Notes: generated by a model from the sequence alone, not told the origin. A stretch of DNA of 64,000 nt from Elmis aenea (GCA_947652605.1 OX393577.1:65434108-65498107), one strand, 5' to 3'; positions 47,692-60,299 are shown, counted from the stretch's first letter. Numbers and translations are program-made.

Positions 47692-48987
47692 CAGAGTTAG
47701 CCGATATGTATGACGGGATTTAAGTAGACTATAGAAAAAAATATAGGCAACACTGAAACTTCATAAACGTCAAAAGATCTTTGAGAGTCTTCGCAATTTA
47801 TGAAGCTATGGCGCATTTTCCTTTAAACCAACGAAGTTTCGCAGTACAGACCTTTCTCGAAACTCTTAGCATTGTAGAAACGCAAAGAATGTTTCGGCGT
47901 GAATTCCAAGTTCCAAGACACGGAAGAATACCCACAGACAAAACTCTTTCAAGATGGATACGTGACTTCCGTGCTCGTGGAAGTGTTGTTTCAAAATTTT
48001 CGGGTACTACTCGTTCAGTTCGTTCTCCTGAGAACATTGAACTTGCAAGAATTGCTGTCGAACAGAGTCCGATCCGTTCAGCTAAAAGGCATTCTCAAGC
48101 TTTGAACATCTCGAATACATCGTTCCGGCGAATCTTGAAACACGATCTTCACTTTCACCCTTATAAGATTCAAATTGTTCAGAAACTAAAAGCCCAGGAT
48201 AAGAGAGCACGTGTACAATTTTGTGAACATTCTAGAACTCTTCAATGCCAATCAAAATTTACTGAAGAAACTTATGATAATCGATAAGGCCCATTTTCAT
48301 TTAGATGGATATGTAAGTACGCAAAACTTCAGATACTGGGCTCGGCAAAATCCTTCAAGTTTGCATGAAAAACCTCTACAGTCCCAAAGTTACCGTTTGG
48401 TGTGGAGTCACCACATCAGGAATTATTGGTTCTTATTTTTTTAAACTGGATAATCAGACTGTAACGGTTACCCCTGATCGGTACGTGGATATGCTGCCAA
48501 ACGTTCTCATGCCTAAAGTAAGAAGACTCGGTTTAAACAATGTAATGTTCCAACAAGACGGTGCTACGGCCCATACAGCTCTTCAGTCGATGAACACTGC
48601 GAGATTTTTTTCCGGGAAGAGTTATCTCACGATTCGGTGACATGCAGTGGCCTGCAAGATCACCCGACCTGAGTGTCCCTGACTTTTATTTATGGGACTA
48701 TCTCAAGTCTAGAGTGTACAGGGATAAACCACGCACACTTCAAGAACTGAAACTTGCAATTAGGGACATCAATCGCGATGTATTGCAGCTCGTGATGTTG
48801 AATTTTATTACGAGATTACGTCTATGTATTAATTCTCATGGAAAACAAAGTTATTTTTAAACACTAGGTGTATGTAGTAAAATTGCATAATTTAAGCTAT
48901 TAAATTTAGTTTTTGAACATGTGATTGGTTTTTGTTTGTTCGTTTTATCGCCTACTAAAACCCCGTCATACCTATTGGCTAACCCTG
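47692..48987 (+). mobile_element. Tc1/mariner-superfamily element with both ends (1.3 kb)
   Basis: Terminal inverted repeats CAGAGTTAGCCGATATGTAT (left) and, reversed, CAGGGTTAGCCAATAGGTAT (right) extend into ATGACGGGRTTT and TAGTAGRC, with TA at 47690-47691 and 48988-48989. The 1,296-bp length suits a complete element. A single broken transposase gene fills the interior. Confidence 0.85.
47808..48860 (+). pseudogene. Tc-like transposase with frameshifts
   Basis: Starts MAHFPLNQRSFAVQTFLETL. The N-terminal part carries a helix-turn-helix (TDKTLSRWIRDFRARGSVV, then SIRSAKRHSQAL-type second HTH). The catalytic blocks are present in three different frames: DKAHFHLDG (48270), MFQQDGATAHTALQ (48546-48587) and MQWPARSPDLSVPDFYLWD (48642-48698). 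Frames break near 48230, 48370 and 48620, so the product is not functional although all three acidic positions survive. The DUF4817-type start resembles the fragment in FB2. Confidence 0.8.
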
Positions 48988-49599
48988 TATTTTATAAACT
49001 ATTTTAATCCAACTTATACATTTCCTTCAAAAGCTTTAAGACACTGATACCGAAAATTGAATCCGCTAGTGATTTTATTGAGTTCAAAAAAGAATTTCCC
49101 AGGAAGTTCCCGCTTCATGCCGTGATTGCTTGATCTCGGCACATAATAAAGTTATTTCATATTTTTTGTTTCAAAGTCAACTCCTCTGACTTCTATGCGT
49201 CGGTGTGTGGGCTCGCGCGAGGTATGAAATAAAAAAGTTGGGGATATATCTGGAACTTTTTCATGAGCACGACTGGTTCTTGTTTTTTGAGTTATTGCCT
49301 ACGCGATTCTTGAAATGTAGCTATAGAAACTTGAAGTATAAAGCGAAGTGTGTTTGTGGGTTACTGTTTAAAAACAGCGCTCTTAAATGGGAAAGAATAG
49401 GGGAACGTGTGGCAGAATAGGGTAGCCCGTTTCAGGGCTTATATTTTATATCAAATAAAGCAATATTTTCGTTTTTATATCAATCTTTTTATTATCAAAT
49501 AAAGAACTGGAAACCATTTTTGGATAACAAACAGCAATAATAATCCAGAAATATACAACTTGAAAGGAATACATAAAATGTGCCCGTTTTGCTCCATAG
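48988..49599. other. No gene recognised
   Basis: A 71-codon frame at 49205-49420 lacks motifs. Confidence 0.35.
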
Positions 49600-49990
49600 G
49601 TGGGCAACATGGGGTAGGTACTTTCATGAAGGCAGGCAGGCAGTTCTGCTTCCATCTGCTTTTCCACTTAATTTCTTAGTTTTCCCTCTAATATTTTTGT
49701 GTACATTTTATATAATGTTGATGCTAGACATATAGCTCTATAATTTTCACATTTACCTTTGCTTCCTTTTTTATATAGGGGTAAATTTGCATTTTTCTTC
49801 CAATCTTCAGGTATCTTATTTTACTGTCCATGCTTTGCGAAATAGCCTTGTTATCCATTTTTCTATTATTAATTCTGGTACTATTCCATCGCTGCTGCCT
49901 TGCCTGTTTTTAGTAATCTCTTTATCTGGGCTACTTCTTCTTGTAATATTACATTTTCCGCTAAGCCTTCTTCATTTTCGTTGTCCATAA
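49600..49990 (-). pseudogene. RTE-like reverse transcriptase, N-terminal finger fragment
   Basis: The minus strand reads QEEVAQIKRLLKTGKAA, then PEDWKKNANLPLYKKGSKGK with CENYRAICLASTLYKMYTKI and VEKQMEAEL. This is the IPxDWKxxxIxPIYKKGxxxxCxNYRxIxL block of RTE-like reverse transcriptases. The remainder is absent. Confidence 0.8.
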
Positions 49991-51229
49991 ATATCACAGT
50001 ATACTAATACTTATATTATCTCAGTTTTACCTAGATGCAATGGATGACGTATCAGTATTGTAAAATCACCACAAAATATAACATAACACACAAATATTTG
50101 AGGAATGGCGGCCAATTGTTGTACAGAAGTAGATCACCCCATATCAACATAGTTCTAAATAGTTTTGGAAAATAGCGTCACTTCCGAAAAAAAATAAAGT
50201 TTCATGTTCCCCTACTTAAATTATTAGAGTGATTCCTATATGTTACAGTAATACAAATAATTTTAATTAAACACACTTTCATTTTTTACAAGGAATCTCT
50301 TGTAGAATTGCTAGAACAGTTTCTAGATTCTCCTCCCTTTATTTGTTTCAAGAGTTGGTTAAAAAAGTTAGCTACTGAATGATAACTGCAGTGGAAGTAT
50401 TGAGTTAAATCAAAGTGATTTATTTTATGTGCTGGTACGATTTAGATTATAAGAAGATTGCAGCTTTGTGTTTCAAAATTCCGCTCAAGCGCACAAAAAT
50501 ATTTTCGTGGCAATTTGCCAACGTCGGGATAACGACATTTTCGAGATTCGTTTTAAGACGTAGCGGTTACTAGCGATAAGTTATGTTTTCACTCCTCAGT
50601 TCAGAATTAAGCATCTGCAGTGGCAACATCGTAAGAGTGCACACAGCCACAAAACCTTTCGAATAACAGGATCAGTGTATATTTTGTTATTTTCGGCGCA
50701 AGCACTAAAGAAAGCTTATTTTATTACTACGTAAAACCAACAAGAAAATTAATTGGCCCCAAATTTTTATGATTTGTCGCCGGATCACAGAAAAATCGCT
50801 GTTTTTCCAAAACGACTGGGGTTCTGCACGTTAAATTCTTAAGACATTGAAAATTCTATTTTGTTAATAACATCTCGTTTTAATTATCTTTTTGATTTGA
50901 ATATGAGAAAAGTAGAAACGTTCTAATTAATTTTTGTAACCGCTTTGTGAAGTTTCCATGTAAAGTACTTTAACAGAACTCTAGTTTCATTACTGCATAA
51001 ATTGTGCTGTTGTTGACTGTGCGAAGCTGAGCAAACAACTTTTGTGTAAAATAACCCATGCTAGACAGTAACGGTGGGAGCAAAGCCGCAGAACACGTTG
51101 GTCCACGTTAATTGTCATGATGTATTAAAGCACCAATGAAGTTACATCGTGAACATAGGTGCTAAATGTACTAATTCATATTTTTTGAGAACAGAGGTGC
51201 AGCGCTTGTGGACTTGTTATTTTTTATTT
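49991..51229. other. No gene recognised
   Basis: AT-rich DNA with no supported open frame. Confidence 0.4.
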
Positions 51230-51345
51230 TATTATTATTTTCCGTGAGCCTCTTCTTTCAGCGGTGTCAAGGCGATAGCTTCTCTCCGTTCTTTTCTATC
51301 CGTCGCTTTTTTTCTAGCTTGGTTCCATATCATTCCTTTTTTCCT
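51230..51345 (-). pseudogene. RTE-like C-terminal scrap
   Basis: The minus strand reads WNQARKKATDRKERREAIAL with TPLKEEAHGK, like the WxxAKxxAxDRxxWR end of RTE-like proteins. It abuts repeat R1. Confidence 0.55.
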
Positions 51346-51348
51346 TAC

Positions 51349-51850
51349 CAAGGAAGGTCCCGATATGTTGTAGCTAGAAACTGATCAAGGCTGTGTTTAT
51401 TGCATCAAGAACATCAAAACTAAATGTTTTGCAGAGTTATACGTGCCACTGACCATTTCCTTCGGAAAGATAGGGGAAAAGTTTATAACAAAAGTAATTT
51501 TTGCGATCGCGTTGGCCATGAAACCGTCAGAGATAAAATCGAAAGTCTTCTATTTACCAATTCGCGCATCCTTAGCAAGTAAAATGGTGCAAAGATTTTG
51601 AAAAAAATCTTAAACTGCTCCGGAAAAAAACTTCAAAAACGAACCCCTGCAAAAGCGCTATGATTTGAGAAGTTGTGGTATATCTGTTATAACTAAATCT
51701 ATGCGACTTGCATAGGGGTTTAATATAGGGAAAACCGTTTTTACAAGGGCCTTGCTTTTTGCGTTTTTCTCCGGAATTGTATAAGATTTTTTCAAAAACC
51801 TTGCACCACATTTTACTTGCAAAGGATGCGCGAGTTGTTACAGTTTGTGC
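51349..51850 (+). repeat. Dispersed repeat R1, long copy
   Basis: Same orientation and internal foldback as the copy at 27.9 kb. Shares AAGGCTGTGTTTATTGCATC, TGCAAAAGCGCT, ATCTATGCGACTTGCA and TTTTTACAAGGGCC. Confidence 0.7.
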
Positions 51851-52647
51851 GGTCCCCTTTTTTATGCATTGGAATCAGAACTGCCTTTATTGTTTATTTT
51901 AATATGTTTTAAAGCAATTTGGGTCTCAGACCGTTTTTACTTTCATTTGTTCCTTAGCCAATTGGACTGATTCGTTTTTTTGCCCTTATAGTAAATGTTT
52001 TCTGAATTAACGTATAAGTTGTGTGCAGTTGGGCTATATTTTTGGATAGTTCATCTCTAAAATATTAATTATGGAGAGAAATTTAGTTTGGCAGTATAAT
52101 AAAATGATTTCACATGCAAAATTTACCGCTGGTATATGCAAAGGTGTTTTGTCCAGTATCGATTTGGATAAGACGTTTTGCTACGGCTATTACTAAAAAA
52201 AAAGTTGCTCTTGGAAAAAAAAATTGAAGATGATAGTAAAGCCAAAGCATCAACTTAAGATTGGATCCTCAGCTGTTAAATTTAGCTTGCCCCTCGTATT
52301 TTATGTAATACTGATATATAAATAGAGTGTACTGCTTTCAGTGTATATTAGACTTGGGAATATATCTGAAATTAAAATCTTGCACAAGAAATCGTGGAAG
52401 AAAATTTAATGTTACTACGTTAAATTTTCTACTAAAACTACTTTATTAAATTTACTTTCGCGAGTAATCATTTTGTTTAATGAAATATGTGAGGTTAAAA
52501 AATGTTGACACAAAGCGCTACATCATAGCCGTCTCCAACAACTTTTATTATTTTATTTTCGGTGTAACAACACCAACATAATTTCAGTTATCTTTTACTA
52601 AAATTAAATTCTATTTATAAAGCATTCTTCGTTTTTCCCGCTCTCCC
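51851..52647. other. No gene recognised
   Basis: AT-rich DNA, nothing supported. Confidence 0.4.
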
Positions 52648-52896
52648 TTATGCTGGTCCATAAATTGAAGAAACTTCATTCAGGAAACATTTCTTTGCGA
52701 AATAATGAAAATTATGTTTTAATTCCGCGAATACTTCATCTCCTAGTATTTTCATTATTAATTGCGCTGATTCTTTTAATAAATTTTTAATTTCCTCGTA
52801 CATCAAAGAAAACTCCCAACTTTTAAAACAATATTGTTTTAATAATACGAGATTTTTAGATAAGCCTGATTTATCAAAGCTATCGTTAATTTTCAT
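52648..52896 (-). CDS. Unrecognised 82-residue open frame
   Basis: Starts MKINDSFDKSGLSKNLVLLK and ends NEVSSIYGPA, with an in-frame stop just upstream. The composition is that of a soluble, helix-forming protein with Glu/Lys and four Cys, unlike the Phe/Ile/Tyr-rich noise frames nearby. I recognise no family. It could be a single-exon small gene, an exon, or an old transposon fragment. Confidence 0.2.
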   Translation of the reverse strand: MKINDSFDKSGLSKNLVLLKQYCFKSWEFSLMYEEIKNLLKESAQLIMKILGDEVFAELKHNFHYFAKKCFLNEVSSIYGPA

Positions 52897-53479
52897 CTCG
52901 TTTTATTTTAAATGAGAACCACCGCTTGCAAGCATTAGTCATAATTAATATAATGGGCTTTCCAATTATTTCTCATCTCTCTTCACCCTTTATACAAACA
53001 ATAAGCGCCCTTGAGTAAAATTAAAAAGTGCAATTTCAGCTTCACAAAAAAATCTTTGTGAAGATCTGATATCGTAATTACTTGTCAAGATTAATCTTCA
53101 AGTTTCAGATAAGTTATTGAGAATGATAACGGAATTAACTTGTCTTAAAATAAAGCTAAATTATGTGTCTACTTGCTTTAGCTATTACCGAGTATCCAAC
53201 GTTAATTTAAGCTCTTAAAAGCTCTTTGCCAGCTGGAATAATTAGTATTAGCGAAATCTTTGGTTTAATAGAACTTGGTAGACATTGCTAAATGCTTTGG
53301 TTATAAAGTTAGCGAATTTAATAGAATAATAGTGCTATACAGAATATCACATATTCCACATAAAAGTCGGGTAACACTTTGTTGCAATATTTCTTAAAAT
53401 ATTGTACTTATCTGTTACCTTTCTACCCTAAGGTGTAAGGTATTTGTAATAATACTGACTACAGCTCATGGTTAACTTA
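52897..53479. other. No gene recognised
   Basis: AT-rich DNA. Confidence 0.4.
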
Positions 53480-54255
53480 GTTGTAAAAATTTCGTCCATT
53501 CCTTTTTATTCTTCGCCATTCTTGTTGTCTATGTCCAGTTCTTGTTTCTTCTTTAAAATCAATGCCATTTCATCATTCTATGTTCTCTTTGGTCTCCCCT
53601 TTCCTCTTTTATTCTGTACTTTTGCCTCCCATATCTGTTTTACTTGTCTTTTTTTCTGCATTCGGTTGATGTATCCAAACCATTTCAGCTGGTTGACTCC
53701 ACATCTAGTTCTTCTCTGATCTGTTCATTTCTTATTCTGCCTCCACGTGTGACGCCCCTAACTGCTCTTGAGTATTTCATCTGCATAGCTTGTAATCTGC
53801 TTCTCTGTGACTGATTTAATACCCAACTCTCACTTCCATACACCAGGGTTGGTATGAATACTGTCTTGTAAATAGTCATTTTTGTTTTCCTGCTTATTTC
53901 TCTTTTCCTTATTATCGATGTATTCATACTTTTGCTGCACTATTTATTCCTTATTTTGTCTCATTTTCTATGTTACCTTTTCTCTCTATCCAAATTCCCA
54001 GATATTTATACTCTTCCACCTGTTAAATTTTTTCCTGGTTCAGTTCTATGTTTAGTTGCTTTTGTTCTTTACCTATCATCATAACCTTTGTTTTGTTCGT
54101 GTTAATCTTTAAGTTCCTTTTCTTTAATTATTTTCCCACGCGGGTAAGTTTTCTTGTAGAGCCTATTTCGTTGGGGCAAAAATCATCATATCATCAGCAA
54201 AGGCACATTCTAACAAGTACACTGGCATTAGCTTATTGTACTTCATATTAAATTT
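53480..54255 (-). pseudogene. RTE-like retroelement 3' part
   Basis: On the minus strand: ECAFADDMMIFA (catalytic block, ~54200), VEEYKYLGIWIE (~54010), KTKMTIYKTVFIPTLVYGSE with SWVLNQSQRSRLQAMQMK and RRGVTRGGRIRNEQIREEL (53700-53870), then WFGYINRMQKKR, GKGRPKRT and a terminal basic region. The order is correct for the last third of an RTE-like protein; frameshifts are frequent. Confidence 0.85.
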
Positions 54256-56171
54256 TCTAACTTTGTTATCGGTTACAAAGGCTTATATTATGGAGTTTTT
54301 TCATTTTGTGCTTTGATTTAATGATCAGGAGTGCATAAAAAAAAAGAACTTCAACAATTATTAGTGTAAACTTTCAATGAACTGAGCTTAATTTTTTATA
54401 CCTACGTCTTTTATTAGTAGCTTTCTTACTTATTTTTATTATTAATTCCTTATAAATAATAAGTTATTTGTAAATATACTTGTCCATAATAGAATACAAA
54501 TTATTTGAATTGAATCTGTATTTTTGACTATTGGACTTACATCGATTTTTCAAATATCTTGTGTAAAAATAAATCAAAAATGATTCCAAAAATTCGTCAT
54601 GCAATTCAGCTTACAAAACAATAAGCCTGAATAACTGCGTTTTACGAAATTTGGTATAATCTAATTCTCAAAAAGCTAAGAGGGTTCAATTGTGTACAAA
54701 TAAGTCGGTATTTCTAAAATTTTACTGCACTTAATTCGATATGACTTTTTATCCTTTTCTTGAAGTTTCCTTTTTTCTACATCTCTTTAAAGTAAAAGAG
54801 AAAGAAAAAAGCTTTACTTCAAGGGCCATGTTGAGTTGTTGACAAACATCTTTGAGTCGTGAGCATTTAAACTTGATTCGATTCCTCCCTTAGTAAGTTA
54901 TTTTCTAGAACCGCATCCTTTTTTCGGGTCACCCGCAAATATACAACGATAATTTGTGTGCATAGTGAGGCAGCGACCGATACCGTAAAAATAATTATAA
55001 CATTTTGTAAGATTCTCCTGCTAAAGATAAAATGAAATGCCTAAGATTTTTCGCACTGTAAATTCATATTAACGAAACGAAAATTCGTACAAAAAAAAAA
55101 ACAGTAAGTAGATGAAAAGCTTTACATTATTTTCTTTTAACAGACGTCTAAAGGATTTTCATCTACTCAAAATCTTTCAAGTTCACAACTTTCTCGACAA
55201 AACATTTTTATTAAGCTCCTTTTCGCTATATTATTCTATATTTTTGGTTGAAGGATTTCCTCCGTGTTAGTTTTTCTTTCTTGTTACGTGAGCTGCTTTC
55301 CCAGGCCGATTACCTGCGGTTGATTTGCCAGACCCCGTTTCACAATCACAGAGCCCCTTGAATCTTGTTGCTATGACCACTGCTCTTGCGTGGGAGCCAT
55401 AAATTTTACGTATTACATCCTAAACCTGTCTGCAAGGCTTGGATACCTACGTCAAATCTTTCCTGGGGTGAAACTTCAGCGGGTAATGCCCTTCATCCCC
55501 TGTAAAACTTAGTAATTATATTTGCCACCTGCAGTATCTCAATTCAACAGATGATAAACTCTCAAATTTCTACTGATATGATTGTCAGCTCTGGTTATTG
55601 TAACTAAAATATTTTATCGGTATGGCATAATAAACGGCCCGGTTTCAAGCACAAAATTGTCAGTTTTTTCTTAATTAGCGTGATTTATATCAACCCTAAA
55701 TTCGTGAGACCGTGTCTAAACTGTTGACACAAATTTTTGTGTGAAAATATCGCGTAAAGATTACCAGATTAAAAATTAGAATCATTTACACACAATTAAT
55801 CATAGTTACAGCGTAATGCCGTGTCTCGGCTTAATTTATGATTAACTGGCAATCATCCGTGGCACGAAAAATAAATTTACGTAATTTCCACACTCAAAAA
55901 TATATCATTAATATTAAAGATGACGTAACAACACTAGCTGAGTTAATTGCGATAAATCTCTGCACGCTATGTTGCACTTAGTGCTTTTAAAATCTAGATA
56001 CCCTACTTCCTTACTCCTAGATCCAAATATTCCAACGTATTTCCAAGTGCGGGGCGTTACATATAAAGCTCCATAATTACCAACAGAGAAAAAGTACTGC
56101 TTGTTTAAATGAACAATAGTTATTTATGTATCAAGGCCAAAAAGTACGTTTTGGCCGAGGTGCATATTACA
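54256..56171. other. No gene recognised
   Basis: The segment 55270-55500 is more GC-balanced but matched no protein or element I know. Confidence 0.35.
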
Positions 56172-56440
56172 TTTTTTGTGCGATCGAATTAAAAACAATT
56201 TAAATTTTTAGTAATTTTCAAAATTATAGGTTATAAACTACGTGACATTCTGTCACTGACAGATGACGGCGTGTGTACTGCATTACCGGCCGTAAAAGTT
56301 ACTTTTTCGGCCGTTGCTAAGGGTAACGGCCTGAAAAGTAATTTTTACGGCCGTTGCTAAGGATAGGGCCGGTAATGCAATACTTTATGGTTGCTAACGC
56401 GTCCGTCAAACAGCTGTTTCTAGTACGATCGCACAAAAAA
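56172..56440. mobile_element. MITE-like element with nested palindromes
   Basis: Outer inverted repeats TTTTTTGTGCGATCG (56172-56186) and its complement (56425-56440). Inside is a perfect 13-bp pair, TGCATTACCGGCC (56279-56291) and GGCCGGTAATGCA (56367-56379), enclosing repeats of ACGGCCGTTGCTAAGG. No coding capacity. Confidence 0.55.
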
Positions 56441-57639
56441 GTATATTAAATATTTTCCAATGGCGTTATTGCACTGTTTAAATTAAAACCATAAACAATT
56501 GACGCACATTTTTAATTAATTTTTAGCAACACAGCAGTTTGTTTAAAAATTAATAAATCTTTCGTCAATGACTTTTTAAATCGATCCAACTAAAAATTCA
56601 AGTAATATTTTAAGAGCTTTTTTATTCACCATGTTCTCCAGATCTTACTTTTTTTGAATATTTAAACAATGTTTTAGAAATCAAATATTTAGGAAAACCA
56701 ACATATATTATTTTGTATTCTTTAAGCTTGAGGATGGTACATATTCATTTGTATTTATTTGAAACGTGATTCTCTCTTCACAAAATTAACTAAAAACAAT
56801 AAATGTTTTGTAAAAATCTATTCTACAAACATATTACATAAAAAACGTTGTAGCAGCTTTAGTTTTGGTAATAACATAAGAACGAAATGTTGTTTTAGGC
56901 CTACTTTATTGCAGATGGTTCTTGAAATTAGCAATTAACCTTATGTTTTATATCTCTGAAGATGTCGTTCGGCAAGGCCTCAGGACATTAGGTTAATTGC
57001 TGTATTTCCAAACTAATGCTTTCTATTTTAACCTTTGTTGCAATAAACAAGCAAAAACCTTTTATCAAAACTTGGGTAGTTTACTATAATTGATATTCAA
57101 AAAAGGTCATATTAATTTGATAAATGCTGCTAATATTTAATATAGTAAACGTTAAACAACAAACATTTGCACCCCAACTTCTGATTTAAAAGTAAATTTC
57201 ATTAAACGTTAGGTTTTATAATTACCAGCAAAAATTAATACAATTTTAATGAAAACCTGTGGCGTGCCTTTTCATTTAGAAACCATGGCGAAAACTAACT
57301 AAATTATGCAGAATTTGTAGTTTTTTTTTCAGTGCTAGATGCGTTTACGGGTTGAGTAAACCTGAATCTCTAAAAATTGTAACGTGATTATCTTGAAGCT
57401 TTTACCCCACCCAAACTTTGGGGATGAAGTCGCCCTTGAAGTTCCTCGGGGTGATAAATTGATAAACAGCAAGCTCTTTATCAAATTTAATAAATATAAA
57501 TTGATTGTGTTACAATGAAAGGCACGTACATAATTGGTGCTGGGTTTTTGAAGTAACCTGACGAGAAACAAAGTTATTTAATTGGTAATTTTCCACAGAA
57601 CGATTTTTAAATATTTTTTCTTCGACCGCTAATGTAATT
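56441..57639. other. AT-rich DNA, no feature recognised
   Basis: A 78-codon minus frame at 57335-57571 lacks motifs. Confidence 0.4.
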
Positions 57640-58050
57640 GACTCTTACCGTACAGCCTGTATGCATAGTAAGTGGGTCCTTACGCACGGTAAGCAAAAAG
57701 CACAGTTTTTTTAAAGAAATGATCAAAGTAGACTCACGTCAAACACTTCCTGCATGCATAGTAAGTGAGTTATAACGCACGGTAAGCAAAACGCACACTT
57801 GTCTAGAAATGTCGAAGTAGGCTTACGTCAAAATTGACAAGACAACGTAATAACAAGTTCATATTAGCCAAAAAGTCGTTTAAATCGTAGGTATTATGTG
57901 ATCGTAGAAAAAGTAAGCTACATAACACGAGTTATAAAGCAATTAAGCACTCGTGGAAATACGCACTCACCGCTACGCGGCTTCGTGCACAACTTTTCCA
58001 CTCGAGCGTAATATGCTTCTTACAACTCTTGTTATGTAAGATACTATTGA
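57640..58050 (-). repeat. Dispersed repeat R3, copy 2
   Basis: Inverted relative to 34634-35020. It has two internal units with GCATGCATAGTAAGTGAG and CACGGTAAGCAAAACGCACA, then the palindromic part with ACATAACACGAGTTATAAAG and ACAACTCTTGTTATGTAAG. Confidence 0.7.
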
Positions 58051-58634
58051 CGTATAAATAAACGAGGGTAAATTATCAAACAATGTACTTGGCCATTTTT
58101 AAAATACATAAGACCAAATTAAATATTACTTAATAATTTGTGATCGTAGTGAGTGCCAACGTAGGTTAAATTTCCTTTGAGTATAAAAACTCTTACATGT
58201 TTCGTACCAACGTTAATATATTATCACATTTGCTAATGATGTTGAACCTAATAAAGCAGAACTAAGATAACAAGTAAAAGCGCCGGAAGTATATGATTAA
58301 GCAAAACGTCAAGATGTTTAAATCTCGACGAATTTTAGATCAAACGGAATCGTAAATTGCCTTTACTAGTAGCTCCTCTGATGTTCTCTATGTTTGCCCT
58401 TTGTAAATATTTTGGTTGAACTTAAGTTATTGTCTAGATACGCCAGTAGTAGTAGAAACTGAATTGATTGCCCAGGGGCGTGTTAAGAACACCAAAACTA
58501 CGAGTTATGGTTTTGTTTCAATTATGTTATGTTGCAGGAAAGTTGAGGGTAGATAATAATGAACTGTTTTATATTACAAAAATTAACGAAAAGTTTGTAT
58601 TCGTTTATGCAAACAACAAATGTTAATAATATGT
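58051..58634. other. No gene recognised
   Basis: AT-rich DNA. Confidence 0.4.
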
Positions 58635-59085
58635 TTACATCTTCTTCTTAATCGAGTCCTGTTGTACCTTTCGGTGTCGAGGTATTTTTTCTAGTTCTTT
58701 ATTATGTTCCTCCATCCCTTCCTATGCTGCCACTGGTCCTCTTGCAGATTTCTTTGGCTCATAGCTCTCTGAATGCCCTCGTTCCACGTCTTCCTGGGTC
58801 TGCCTCGTTTTCTCCTTTCAGGAGGGATCCAGTCAAGCGTTATTTTTGGCAGTCAATGGTCTGCCATCCTTCTTACATGTCCATACCAAATTAGTGTCGT
58901 CTCTCTGCTTCTTGTATTATAGTTTCCCTCAGTCCGATTAATTATTTAATTGTAGTGTTCGGTACTCTATCTAGTCTAAATATTCTACACGATCTTCTTA
59001 GGGCATCCATCTCCAGGGCTTCCAGCCTTCTTTTATGTACTTCTATCCACCTCCATGCTTCTGCTCCATACAATACTTGTTAACT
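58635..59085 (-). pseudogene. Non-LTR (RTE-like) retroelement 3' end
   Basis: The minus strand reads EVDRSTKEGWKPWRWMP-like sequence, RVEYLDRVPNTTIK, FGMDM-EGWQTIDCQK, RGTRAFRELEPKK-type residues and a terminal DTERYNRTRLRRR before the A-rich tail. The end AATCGAGTCCTGTTGTACCT with TTTCGGTGTCGAGG is shared with 31793 and 32871. Confidence 0.7.
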
Positions 59086-60299
59086 TTTAAATTAAAAAAC
59101 CGTTTACGTACCAAAATTACATTTTGCTCCGTAACTTGATCAAAGACAAACCAAGTTCTTAACGACTTCTATATAAATACGGGATATCGGATTTTGCCCA
59201 AATAACTTTTGTGTTTAATAAAGCAAAAATTTCTGAGCGATTGCTTTCGTGAGCCTTATAAGATTGGCATCCTTGGCATTCCATATCTGTATTGATTTCC
59301 GCGCTAAATCTCTCAGCAATTATTAATAACGAAGCTCAGCTTCGATGGAATGCAACCCATACCCGTTGTATTGAGTCTTTCATAGGAAGCACGTAAGACG
59401 CTTCTTAAAATTAATGACTTCTACAGGCAAACAAATAGTTCTTGAGTTATCAGTTCTTATCTGTAATCTTACCAAGGCCTGGCATAAAGGAAGCCTGAGT
59501 GTATTGCCACAATATCCTGAAATGTCTACACTTTATCGAACCACGGCCTAAATTCTTTAGTAATAGGACATATAATATTCACTGACCTAGTTTATTGTAG
59601 CGTTGTCATTTGAATTGTGATAACACACATAGACGACCTTTGGGAAAGCATTTCACGTGATTGTTGCAGTATATCCAATTTTCCCTCGAAATTTATTACT
59701 ATTTATGGAAAATTAAGTCAAATACATCGATAAATTTCGTTGTAGTTTTCAACAATAATGAAAATACGAGTAATACTGCGCTGTACAAAAGCTATCACGG
59801 TTATTTATAGCTTTACCTGTACTCGTAAAATGTTTTCTTTGCTTCTGTCAATCGCTTGTTCTTGTACAATCAGCGGTTTTACGAATCGTTTATTTTTAGC
59901 ACTCAGTTTCTTCGTGAAATTTTCCTTGCCAGTTACAACTTTAAAAAGACCCTCAAACTTTAAACAAATTCTAAAATGCAAAGACGTAAAGCACTCTCAA
60001 AACTTGTCAAATTATAACTTGAATGGAACTTACTTTCCAAATGTTAACACTTCTAAGTTGACGCAAGCAAGAACATATGTTAAAATTAGTTTAATTGAGT
60101 TCCTTAGCTAGTTTACAAACAGCTCAGCAAATTCATCAAGCATACCAATAAACAGGTTCCTTTTCAAATTCTAAAAGTTACCCTGAACGTCCTTCACTAA
60201 ACTATAGTTACTAGAGTGGAAACTACCTTTAACATTTTCTGTCTCTCAAAACGTCTTAGCCATTAGGTTTTTGAATATTTCACGTGGTCGAGTTATATT
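59086..60299. other. No gene recognised
   Basis: A 117-codon plus frame at 59758-60111 is Ser/Leu/Phe-rich with no motif and no clear splice context; treated as chance. Confidence 0.35.

Noticed and set aside
49396..50215. Possible transposon ends GGGGAACRTG facing each other around the RTE fragment
   Set aside because: Only about eight bases match and no target duplication was found.
59758..60111. 117-codon plus frame
   Set aside because: Biased composition, no motif, no convincing splice or promoter context.
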